A stretch of 27,762 nucleotides of DNA. Source: Elysia marginata. Lineage: Eukaryota > Mollusca > Gastropoda > Plakobranchidae. The position numbers and the translations under genes are program-made. The DNA lies in the NCBI GenBank assembly GCA_019649035.1, contig BMAT01009542.1:44198-71959 (forward strand). The letters run 5' to 3'. Positions 10,796 to 27,762 of the stretch are shown piece by piece (the stretch's first letter is position 1; each line of letters begins with the position of its first letter). The notes under the pieces are model-generated. The model saw only the letters and a list, made by a program, of their open reading frames with translations, did no database searches and had not been told where the DNA came from.

Positions 10796-11450
10796 CCATT
10801 TTCTCTTTTGGCCCTAAATCATGAGTTTATACTGCCATAATTATAATCTTTACATAGATCTAGATCTTGTTCTATTGCCAGGTTGTAGTTTATATAACTT
10901 GCATTTAAGGCTAGCCCAAGGATGTCTTTCGGCTAGCCTCGACTTCTTCCTTTGCAGACCTAAGCTTAGAAGTAGAAAGCAACCTTCGGCTCTCTCAGTC
11001 AGCGCGCTGTCTGGAGTGCGAATCTGGTTAGGCCTTATCCTGCTATATTAAGGCCTTTATTTTACTAAGCGTATATAATAAATAAAAAAAACCATAAAAT
11101 GATTCCTCTACGATTTAGCGTTAAAAGTATAATATTTTGTTGAATTTCCCTAGAATGATTACTTACCCTACCTCTCAATGCCGCATTAAATGCTATCTGC
11201 AGGAATTAAAAATTCTACCTTTTTAACTGAGATATTGTGTAAGAGCTTTCTTTGATGTCCGTAAAAATACCCCTACGCAGTGTAACCCCGCATTGCCTTA
11301 TATAGGTCAATATTTTAACTATTATATATATAGCAAAACACTAAAAAAAAAATTCTGTATGATTTAGCCTGAAAATTACCAGAACAATGCATTAGGCCTA
11401 CCTATCAACACAAAATTTGGGGATATTAACCGTGTTCCGAGTCCGCAGTC
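10796..11450 (+). repeat. Unclassified dispersed repeat, copy 1
   Basis: Several ordered blocks recur at 19.6-20.6 kb on the same strand. Block 1 is CTCTTTTGGCCCTAAATCAT with GAGTTTATACTGCC (10796-10838). Block 2 is GATGTCCGTAAAAATACCCC to ATATAGGTCAAT (11253-11310). Block 3 is GATTTAGCCTGAAAATTACC (11361-11380). Block 4 is AATGCATTAGGCCTACC with TCAACACAAAATTT (11386-11420). Blocks 3 and 4 also occur, more diverged, at 11110-11180, hinting at internal tandem structure. There is no coding capacity, polymerase III box or clear terminal repeat. It is probably a non-autonomous element of unknown class. Confidence 0.6.
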
Positions 11451-11689
11451 TCTCTAAATGTTTTTGAGACTTCTTATGTCCTAACCCATTGAAAAAATTG
11501 GAAGCGATAAATCAAAATGATATGTAATCACAAGTTTGTTTACATTTAAACTCCGCTAGATACCAGTTGAACCCGGCACCCTTGGGGAAGGATGACTGTT
11601 GTGCTAGCAGCCCATTAAGTAAAAATAAATCTACTACATACACACCAACAAATACTCTATCACAGCAAGCCCTGGGCAGAACGCCAGCG

Positions 11690-14440
11690 ACTCGGGCAGA
11701 TATGCCCTCCATGAAGGTAAAAGCTAAACCCGCAAGGAAGCCTTAGACCCGACTCGGTCAATGACCTCCTCCAGGCACAAGGTGAGATTGGGCGCATGGA
11801 AGGCTCAAACCAGGGAAACAGGATAGACAGCTCAAGTCATTTCCGAAATGCAAAAGTATCGGTTTAAGTACATCTTATGTTTAAGTGAGGTAAGATTGAA
11901 TGGAGCGAGTCAATATGTGGAGAGGTTATGTGGGATGACGAATTGCACAGAGGAGATATGGCCTTGATCTTTGACAGAAAAGCCAACCAAAACCTAATGG
12001 CATTGGAACCAATCAACCACAGGACTATTAGATCACGACCATATTCCAGATTTGCAAAACTTACCATAGTGCAATGCTATGCACCAACGGAAGATGCTGC
12101 AGATGGTGAAAATGATGAATTTTACTCTCAGAGTTTCAAGAAATTTTAGCTTATATCCCAAAACATGATACATGTATAACTATTGTTATGGGAGACATTA
12201 ATGCTAAGATAGGATCAGACAACACTGGATTTGAAGAGTACATAGGAAAACAAGGACTAGAGGTAAAAAAAAAACCAGCAACAACAAGGGAAGATTTGTA
12301 TGATTATGTTTCGAGAATAACCTTTTTATTTGGGGGAACAATTTTCAAACACAAGGATATCCACGGGAAGACATGTAACTTCCCAGATAGAAAGACCCGA
12401 AACCAGATTGACCATGTGGCTTAAATTTAGTTAAAACCAACAATGAAGGTCGTCTCTTATTAATGTTCTGGCAATCCAAGGGTTTGGCATTGGTAGCGAT
12501 CACAATCAAGCCCTTACCAACTTGAACTTAAATTCAAGACAAGGAAAAAGACACCAACCACTCTGCCAATTTATACAATCCATCATCAAAACAGGCCTTT
12601 ATTATTGAACTCTCAAACTCTCCTTAATGAAATTTCCATTGATGATTTGGATGGATACTGCTCTCAAGTTCAAGATGTTTTCACTACCACAAGTGAACAT
12701 AATAAGGGTACAAAAAAAAACCTCAAGGAAAACTTGGATCAGCGATGGAACTTGGAAACTTATTAAAGAAAGGAAAAGGCTCAAATAAAGGCTTCTATCA
12801 AGACAAGGAGAATAAAGAATTTCTGCCCTTACAACGTACAGAGCAAAAAAAAAATAGCTAAACCATCTGCAGGGAGAAACTTAGACTCTCTACAGAATCG
12901 TAAGAGATTTATCAGAACAAGACTCCATCCAGCCTTCAACAGTCAAGGATTAACATCGAAAGCTCATTACTGACCTAGAAGACAAATGTACCAGATGGGC
13001 AAACCATTTTCAGACTATCTCAAAGTAAACAGACCCGACCCAGAAATGATCGCGTACGTTGAGGGAAAATGATAAGAAATAGAAATGAAGAAAGGTCCTA
13101 TCCCATGTTTAGAAGTTGAGAAATCTATTGTAAAAAGTAAAAGTAACCGTGCTTCCGGTGAAGATCGTATCACAACTGACAGGTTGAAAGCAAGCCCATC
13201 AATGAGCGCTAAGTGTCTTGTCGTTCAAGAAAATATGGACAAAAGAGAAAGCCCCAGATGCTTCGGAGAAGGAATGCTTATCAAGTTTTCTAAGAAAGTA
13301 GACTTATCCCACTAAAACAATTGGTGAGGCATAAATCCCCTATCTATCCCCCTCAAGGTAATAGATTTTATGCAAATGAAGACGATAACGATAGATTAAC
13401 GGTAGGGTGTCTCAACCCTCCAGATGTCAATTTATCTCAAAAATCAACTCCAGACCTCGAGTGGCTGAAGTTCGCCGTATTCGCCATACTCACAAATTTG
13501 ATGTTAAACCTCATTTGCTCAGAAGTCTGCTGGTCAAGAAACCTTTGAAAGCGTACATATCATAAAACTTCATGGAAAATCCTCCAATTATATAGAATTC
13601 TTCATAAAATTATCAACATCTTAATCTGTATGCCAACAACCAGTGCTGTGTGAGACATAGAGGGCAACATAAGGATTGATTTGCAGTAAACCAGGAGTCC
13701 AGCAAGGGTGCATCACATCTCCACTCTTCTTCCTCATTGCTATTGATTGGGTAGTGAAAAGAGATAGGCCTACTAACCAACAACTTAAAGGAATCACACG
13801 GTTGGTATACTCGTAACTTTACTATCTCACTCACAAAAACTTGAAAGACATGCAGGAGAAAACTAGTCGTGTAGTAGTTATGGCAAGGTCGGTCGGGCTG
13901 AAAATAAGCCAATCCGAGTCAAAAGTCAAGAAAAATCAGTTCAAAGTCAGATACTGATGTTCTCCTTAGGAGAGGGAGTGTGGAAAATGTCACAAGTTTT
14001 AAGTAATTTGGAAGCTACCTGACTGAAGATCGTAACATCATCTGGCAGATAACAGCTTGAATAGTTATGGCCTCAAAACTTTTCACAAACTAAACATCTG
14101 GAAGTCAAACAGTATAAAAGAAAACACAAAACTGAAAGTGTACACATCGAATGTGCGATATATTTTACTGTATGCCTCAGAGACATAAAGAACCAACCAA
14201 AGGATTGAAAGTAAACTCAGGGGTTTTGAGGGGTGGTGTCTTAGATTTAGAAGAATTTTGGGAATTAGACCAGAGCATAGGGTTACCAACGAGAAAATAG
14301 TTAAAAGAACTGACATGCGACCGATTGTAGAAGATGTAGAGAAAAGAAGATGAAGGTGGCTCGGACATGTCCTTAAAATGAACGAAGACATGAAACGGGC
14401 TTGCCCAGGACAGGATGTGAATGGAGGAAGTTTGTAGGTG
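11690..14440 (+). mobile_element. Decayed RTE-type (CFDP2-like) LINE
   Basis: A frameshifted remnant of an endonuclease/reverse-transcriptase polyprotein. The endonuclease begins by about 11830 (AQVISEMQKYRF). It continues through HRGDMALIFDRKANQNLMAL (from about 11946), the catalytic-type block MGDINAKIG (12188-12214), RKTRNQIDHVA (near 12392) and GIGSDHN (about 12488-12508), which are apurinic-endonuclease fold motifs. The RT part keeps VQQGCITSPLFFLIAID (about 13691-13742), but the segment that should carry the YADD catalytic motif is missing; the reading jumps to TLLSHSQKLE-like sequence near 13815. The C-terminal RWRWLGHVLKMNEDM lies at about 14345-14391. Several frames and many stops are involved, so it cannot be functional. 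Outer boundaries are approximate. The family resembles proteins often mis-named 'craniofacial development protein 2-like'. Confidence 0.85.
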
Positions 14441-15040
14441 CTATGGATAATTTTATCATATACCAGAAAGCCTGAAAAATTGTTTACATTTGGACTGACT
14501 GGCCTGAAACAGTGACTGTCACTGTAATTCCCTCTCGACCGCGATCAAAATAAATAATCAGTTAAATCACTCACGCAAAACGGCATTCAACTCAGTTTTT
14601 ACTGCCACCAACTGCCATAGCAAAAGACTCTTATTTTGTGGAGGTACAATGTTGTCATTGTCAACTAGCAATGGCGGCAGACTTGAGCTGACTTGGCTAG
14701 AAAAATATATTGAAAGTAAACACAATCAGGGATGGGGCTTCATATTTTAGACTTCTTTAACAGCTGCATTCTAAAACTCACTCTTTGACGAAATATAGGT
14801 ACGAGAGTCGAGACCGAGATATTTATATCGACCTTGCAAAGTCTCGACGGACCGCAGTTGTTCAAAATTGCCGGGTACTGCTTTTTCTGGAAGAACCCCG
14901 CATCTTACTTTTAAAAGTGACTTTTTAAAACGTAATATAATATGTGTAGTAAACTTTGTAGAAAAGCATGAGCAAACCATATATTTAACGTATTAGATCT
15001 AGTAGCCAAAAGTCTATAAGTCTATATCTAGGCCAAGTTT
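14441..15040. other. Non-coding DNA with a small hairpin
   Basis: No gene is recognised. An 8-bp inverted repeat (GTCGAGAC / GTCTCGAC) lies near 14807-14848 and could fold, but nothing else supports an RNA gene. Confidence 0.4.
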
Positions 15041-15050
15041 CTATCTGTGA

Positions 15051-15070
15051 CACTAGATCTAGATCTAGTG
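15051..15070. repeat. 20-bp perfect palindrome of AGATCTAG units
   Basis: CACTAGATCTAGATCTAGTG equals its own reverse complement. It lies in a patch (14994-15115) with several more TAGATCTAG or TCTAGA words. The same word recurs near 10857, 15776, 19822 and 24987, mostly within or beside other repeats. Confidence 0.8.
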
Positions 15071-15472
15071 ATGGCATCATGACTAAGTCTAGACTAAGTT
15101 AGATCTAGAAATCTAGGTCCGTGCTGTAACTAGTATTAGGCCCTAAATTATGGGCAATGCTGCAATCGTGTTAAATATAAATACAGATGTCGGTCTTGAA
15201 AATCGGTCACCTTTAGTTTAAATGTTCTAATACTATAGTCTGTTTAAAATTGTTATATTTTGATACCAAAATTGTATCGCATGAGGGTCTATGTATGGGG
15301 TGTGTTTACAAGTGTGTTAGTTATAAACAAGACATTCAACAAAGCAGAAGTGAACACAGTAGTAACATTTTATTCCTTATAAATTTTATGTTGGTCATTC
15401 CATGTGACGTAAATTACATTTCACAGACATTTTTTTACTTTTATTTTATTTTTAAGTCTAGTATTTATAACT

Positions 15473-16121
15473 TTAACTCACTGACTACTTTCCCCGCAAA
15501 GGTTGCGGGATTTTTATTTTTACGGCTGAATACCAGTCCCGCAACCCCTGTGAGATTCAGCTTGCGAAGTTTTTTTCTTATGTTAATATCACAACAGCTG
15601 CGGGGAAAGCTACGGCAACCGCTAGCATAGCCACTTAGCTTTTGAATGATATAAACGAAGTTTGTTTAGGACGAATACAACCGGCAGGAGAGCATTTTTA
15701 CGACACCTGTAGCAGCTAGCAGTCTTCAGCTGATTCTAAGATGGATTGTTGACAAATTTCTGTTCGGTCAAACTTAGATCTAGATTCTAGTCTCTGATGA
15801 TGAAATAGCGTTTGAAAGCATTATTGAAGATGATATAGATCCCGATTATGAGCCACCAAAGGGTAAAAGGGCCAAACCTAGTCAGGCCAAAGGTAAAGGA
15901 AATATTTACCTTTTTTGTTTTTTTTTTTGTAAAAAATAAAAAATTGACACAGACTCAAAGTTTTTGTTTTATTAGAATCTTTATTATCTTGAGAAACATG
16001 ATACAAATTCCAAAGGTCAAACTTTAATAGCAAAATCACAGTGATTTTTTAAAAATACCTCCGAAATGGCTGGTACACAGGGAATAGACAGAATTCAAAT
16101 AGCTGGTAGTCAGTGAGTTAA
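15473..16121. mobile_element. 649-bp TTAA-bounded DNA element with perfect terminal inverted repeats (piggyBac-like)
   Basis: The left end TTAACTCACTGACTAC (15473-15488) is repeated exactly in inverted orientation at 16106-16121. The match extends five more bases outward on each side, giving 21 bp (15468-15488 and 16106-16126). TTAA at both outer ends fits piggyBac target preference. Inside, 15800-15904 on + encodes SDDEIAFESIIEDDIDPDYE followed by PPKGKRAKPSQ. This acidic stretch then basic patch resembles the N-termini of piggyBac transposases, suggesting an internally deleted derivative. A GC-rich subterminal inverted repeat (GGTTGCGGG / CCCGCAACC) lies at about 15503-15548. No transposase catalytic domain is present, so it is non-autonomous. 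Confidence 0.78.
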
Positions 16122-16126
16122 AGTTA

Positions 16127-17187
16127 AATGACCATATCACAAGGAATTGTTAGCCATACAGTAGTAGGCTATACATACATGGTAGGCCTATTATAAATAT
16201 GGCTCAGTCTCCCCTTATTGTTTACGCCTGTGTATGTGTTTTGTTTTCTCTTTCCTAAAGCAAGTTTTCAATTGTTTTGCATTATAAATCTTGATGAAAT
16301 TTCTGTGAGATAAAGAAAACTGGTTGCTTTAGCTACCACAACCGCAATAGAGCCGTCAAATCTTATGTTTTATGAAAAAAAAAAGATTTTGAAGGCAAAA
16401 TTCTCCATATATTTCGTCATTGAAATTTAGACATTCAATCCCTGGCACTCTTTTGTTTCCCGTTTTAAGACACAAATATAAGCTCCAGCTAAATAATTTT
16501 GTGGTTTAAACTTTAATTCTGCACAAACAATGTATCTTTCATCCTGCAAAAGCTGAAGCAAATAAAGATTGCTCTATTCAATCTCGAGTGCTTAATTTAG
16601 ATCATAGATGCTGTTACTCTGTAGCAATTGAAGCCATTTAGATTGATACACTGTCACTCTGTAGCAATTAACTCTACCTTCTTTGAATATTTTTAATGGG
16701 TATTTTTTTGGGAGGCAGAGATGACACCGTTTTTTTTTCATTGTAGAGAATGATAGATCTGGTGCAGTGCTTTCCCCAGTATCATGTATGTCCGATTATA
16801 TATATAGTGTATTTTATGTATACATGCATTCTTTAAATTTCATTACAATGTATGCTCTGTCAAAATTTTGCAAATTGTTTGTTCTTCAATTTTCTTTATC
16901 AAAGCTGGTATTGTCACGAATCAATATATATATATATATGCTGGTTACATACCAGATTTTGAATTGGCTGTCCCTATATCTTTGTTTGTTTCTTTGTTGT
17001 TTTCTTGTGTGACGGTCGCTTCATGAACTACACCTTATTGGAGGTTGCTGTTTTTGAGTGGGCATGTGGTTTTGTTTCTACAGACTTTGTACATTCTGTT
17101 GTTTATGGTAGCGTCTTCTTCTTTGGTTTTGTTGAGAGTGGCCTTATTGTGGTTACAAATCAATTATTTACTTTATAGTGCTCATGC
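16127..17187. other. AT-rich non-coding DNA with short TA microsatellite
   Basis: Nothing is recognised apart from a (TA)n run at about 16924-16939 and a weak direct repeat of CACTCTGTAGCAATT-like words near 16615-16670. Confidence 0.5.
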
Positions 17188-17199
17188 AACTATAGCAGT

Positions 17200-17382
17200 T
17201 TGATTGATTGAAGGGTATTTTTACAAGCCCAATTCCACTTCAAAGGTGCTCTGAGTCTCAGGGCTTGGGTCCCAATGACAATTTACGGGCTGCCACCCAG
17301 AGACTAGCGGGGATACCATGACTTAGCCTCAGCCGGTCACATTATACTGACACCGACCCAACCAGTAGGGGCCCGGACTGTG
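17200..17382 (-). mobile_element. 5'-truncated SINE (family A), second copy
   Basis: On the minus strand it matches 7300-7470 from CAGTCCGGGCCCCTACTGG to the terminal CAATCAATCA, with few differences. The tRNA head with both polymerase III boxes is absent. A perfect 12-bp target duplication AACTATAGCAGT flanks it (17188-17199 and 17383-17394). The truncation therefore happened during insertion, as expected from incomplete target-primed reverse transcription. Without promoter boxes this copy is transcriptionally dead. Confidence 0.93.
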
Positions 17383-17646
17383 AACTATAGCAGTAGCTTA
17401 GGTTTTTGTTGATGATTTTGTGCAAAATGCACTTAAAATACTTTTCTGGGTAGCATCTGGTTGGTATTAGTTAGTGAGAAACATGTTTTGCTGATCAAAT
17501 GTTAATATTGATAGTTTTATCATAATGTGGGTTGAACCATATTATCTTAAGTTCTCCTCCTTTTTCCATTCATTTGTATAAACTGTGTGCCTTTTTTGTT
17601 TGATCTCTTTCTCCGGGATTTCTGTGGGGGCTTTCTTTTCTATATA

Positions 17647-17822
17647 TAGCGGAATCCTTATAAAGTCAACACCTTGGGACCAATAAAATTTGTTGACTTT
17701 AAACAAGAGTAAACTATAAACATGACAAAAATATAAATGAATTGCAAAATGGGACTGCCGAACAGAGTTGACTTTAAGCAAAAGTTTCCCTTAAGGGTGT
17801 TGACTTTAAGTGGACTCCACTG
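17647..17822. mobile_element. MITE with pogo/Tigger-like terminal inverted repeats
   Basis: The left end TAGCGGAATCCTTATAAAGT leads into CAACACCTTGGG. The reverse complement of the right end is CAGTGGAGTCCACTTAAAGT leading into CAACACCCTTAAGGG. The two arms match imperfectly over roughly 30 bp. TA dinucleotides flank both ends (17645-17646 and 17823-17824), fitting Tc1/mariner-superfamily targeting. The CAGTGGA...CACC pattern is typical of pogo/Tigger ends. Additional GTTGACTTTAA words occur internally on both sides. There is no coding capacity in the 176 bp. Confidence 0.65.
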
Positions 17823-17824
17823 TA

Positions 17825-18981
17825 TTCAAATATTGAAGTTGTTTTCTGTGTCTGACTTCCATTTAGTCAATGTTTTAACTTGTATGGTTTTGCCGCTTTA
17901 CTGAAGATCTCTGCAATGGAGGAGTTTGAAAGTCTTATCACTATGCCTTTTGGTAGGTTTTCCATATTGGATTGTGGGCGGTTGCTTTGGCTGTTAATAT
18001 GAAAGACGGTGTTGTAAGGTTTTTCACATGGTATAAGGGTCCTGTGTTAAAATCTAAAGCAATGTCTTTCTTGTTGGCGTCTTGGTTATAACTTACATTG
18101 AGGCCATTATTTTTGAAAATTTTGCATATTTTTTTTCTTTGCTAGCTTCACTTCTTGTGGATTCTGTTTTGTGATAGCCAACTTGTTGTTCCTGTATAGC
18201 ATAGACCTACATCCATGTTTATGTGTTGTTATTGACTTGAAAGCCTAAAGGCAAAGTCCCTATTATTCTAATTACAGGGAGAATGAAGTAGAGTTATCAG
18301 CCAACATGTGGGTCTGTTTTTAAAAAATTTACTTTGTGGTCTTTTAGAGTTATCGAGGCCTCTTTTTCTGCAGTTACATTGATTCTGTCACTTAAATGTA
18401 GTTTGTATACTGTATAGATCTTGATTATTTATCTAGATTTTAATTTTAGATTACAGCTACATGTATAACTTTGAAAAAAAAAAAAGGATTCAAATTGCAT
18501 CCGAAGGTTCAAATTATACCCAAAGGACCATGTCATTTACTAAGCCACTTCTCATTTTTACAAAACCTTCCTCTCTCACCCCACCCTTGCATTAATACAA
18601 AAACAAACTTATTCCATGGGCCATAGAACTAGGATGAAAAGTTTGCGCAGTTAGTGTTTATCATAAAACTTTCATGCTTTGGAGAAGCGAAACTGCTACG
18701 GATTTACTTTTAGAAGGAAAACTTTTTTTGAAGGCCTCAAAGTAAACTTCAAATTAAGAGAATTGAACCATATGAACTTCGAATTATGACGAGTTCATAT
18801 CTAACAAAGCCATTAAGGAAAAAAGAACCTCACATGTTGAAAAATTTTAATTATGAGAATTTTGGATTATCAGACTTGGATTTTGGAGGTTTCCGTGTAT
18901 TATCTCTTTCAACATTTGAAGGGCCTTTTTTTGCCTTTTTTTAATTCTTCTTATTTCAGCAAAATTTTTTCTTATTTTCAG
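17825..18981. other. Upstream region of the host gene; possible second pogo-like remnant
   Basis: No coding signal. At about 18700-18900, words such as CTTCGAATTATGACGAG, TTTAATTATGAG and a right end reading (reverse complement) TACACGGAAACCTCC recall diverged pogo-type MITEs, but no matching left terminus was found. A promoter or upstream non-coding exon for the gene at 19028 may lie here; none is identifiable. A TTTCAG acceptor-like site occurs at 18957 and a better one at 18981. Confidence 0.35.
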
Positions 18982-19027
18982 ACTGATATAATCAACAGTC
19001 AACTGGCTTGATGACAGAACTTTCACA
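18982..19027 (+). other. Probable 5' UTR segment of the host gene
   Basis: CTTATTTTCAG ends at 18981, a good 3' splice site, so the sequence from 18982 to the start codon is probably the 3' part of a 5' UTR, with an unseen non-coding exon upstream. It contains an upstream ATG at 19011 in a weak context, out of frame with the main start. Confidence 0.5.
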
Positions 19028-27607
<8,580 letters not shown>

Positions 27608-27762
27608 GTAAGTAAGGTGTTAGTAATTATTATTAAACATTCCAGTAATAAACTGTAGAAAAGTTGAGATGGAAATTATTTTAAACAACTGTGTCACACT
27701 ATGTCCTCTTTGAGTTTCTTACGTTAAACAGCTTAAAAATATTTTTTTTTTTTTTTTTTTTT
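27608..27762 (+). other. Start of intron 4 up to the window edge
   Basis: Begins with GTAAGT. The window ends in an uninterrupted poly-T run of about 22 bases, so nothing further of the gene is visible. Confidence 0.6.

Noticed and set aside
13613..14391. Minus-strand frames of 63-102 codons
   Set aside because: They are antisense to the recognisable RT and C-terminal blocks of the + strand RTE-like LINE.
17542..17781. 79-codon minus-strand frame
   Set aside because: It overlaps the MITE and its inverted ends, and the composition reflects repeat sequence.
18480..18900. Second pogo-like MITE
   Set aside because: A plausible right end and internal words exist, but no matching left inverted repeat or TA pair could be located.

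Overview
This is a window of eukaryotic nuclear DNA from an invertebrate. It is AT-rich, full of homopolymer runs and interspersed repeats, and has no long ORFs, operon structure or bacterial signals. tRNA-derived SINEs, decayed RTE-type LINEs, piggyBac-like and pogo-like DNA elements and CT microsatellites together suggest a lophotrochozoan, most likely a mollusc (perhaps a gastropod). The taxon is inference, since no diagnostic host gene is complete here.

The only host gene I can support runs on the + strand through the right third. A short first coding exon (ATG at 19028) is followed by exons at 23038-23224, 27083-27150 and 27471-27607, with phase-consistent GT/AG junctions. It continues past the window edge. 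The 140 visible residues are a low-complexity, basic-then-acidic N-terminal tail. A short FTFKK motif recalls the N-terminus of the Bloom (BLM) RecQ helicase, but no catalytic domain lies in the window, so this identity is tentative.

Layout: 1-6.9 kb is AT-rich non-coding DNA with one 44-bp tandem array (738-913). From 6.9-8.5 kb there is a LINE 3' fragment split by a full-length tRNA-SINE (7221-7470), and a second SINE (8060-8353) with a 13-bp target duplication sitting in an otherwise open minus-strand frame. From 9.3-10.6 kb lie two minus-strand LINE fragments. An unclassified dispersed repeat occupies 10.8-11.45 kb and recurs at 19.6-20.6 kb. A decayed RTE/CFDP2-like LINE fills 11.7-14.4 kb. 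A 649-bp TTAA-flanked element with perfect terminal inverted repeats lies at 15473-16121. A 5'-truncated SINE (17200-17382) and a pogo/Tigger-like MITE (17647-17822) precede the gene.

Intron 1 of the gene holds the second dispersed-repeat copy, a third SINE family (21553-21826) and a tRNA-like stretch. Intron 2 holds a broken piggyBac left end (24570-~25000) and a compound CT minisatellite (~25340-26090). The window is therefore best read as one host gene start embedded in a graveyard of mobile elements, several of them with exact insertion boundaries readable from target-site duplications.
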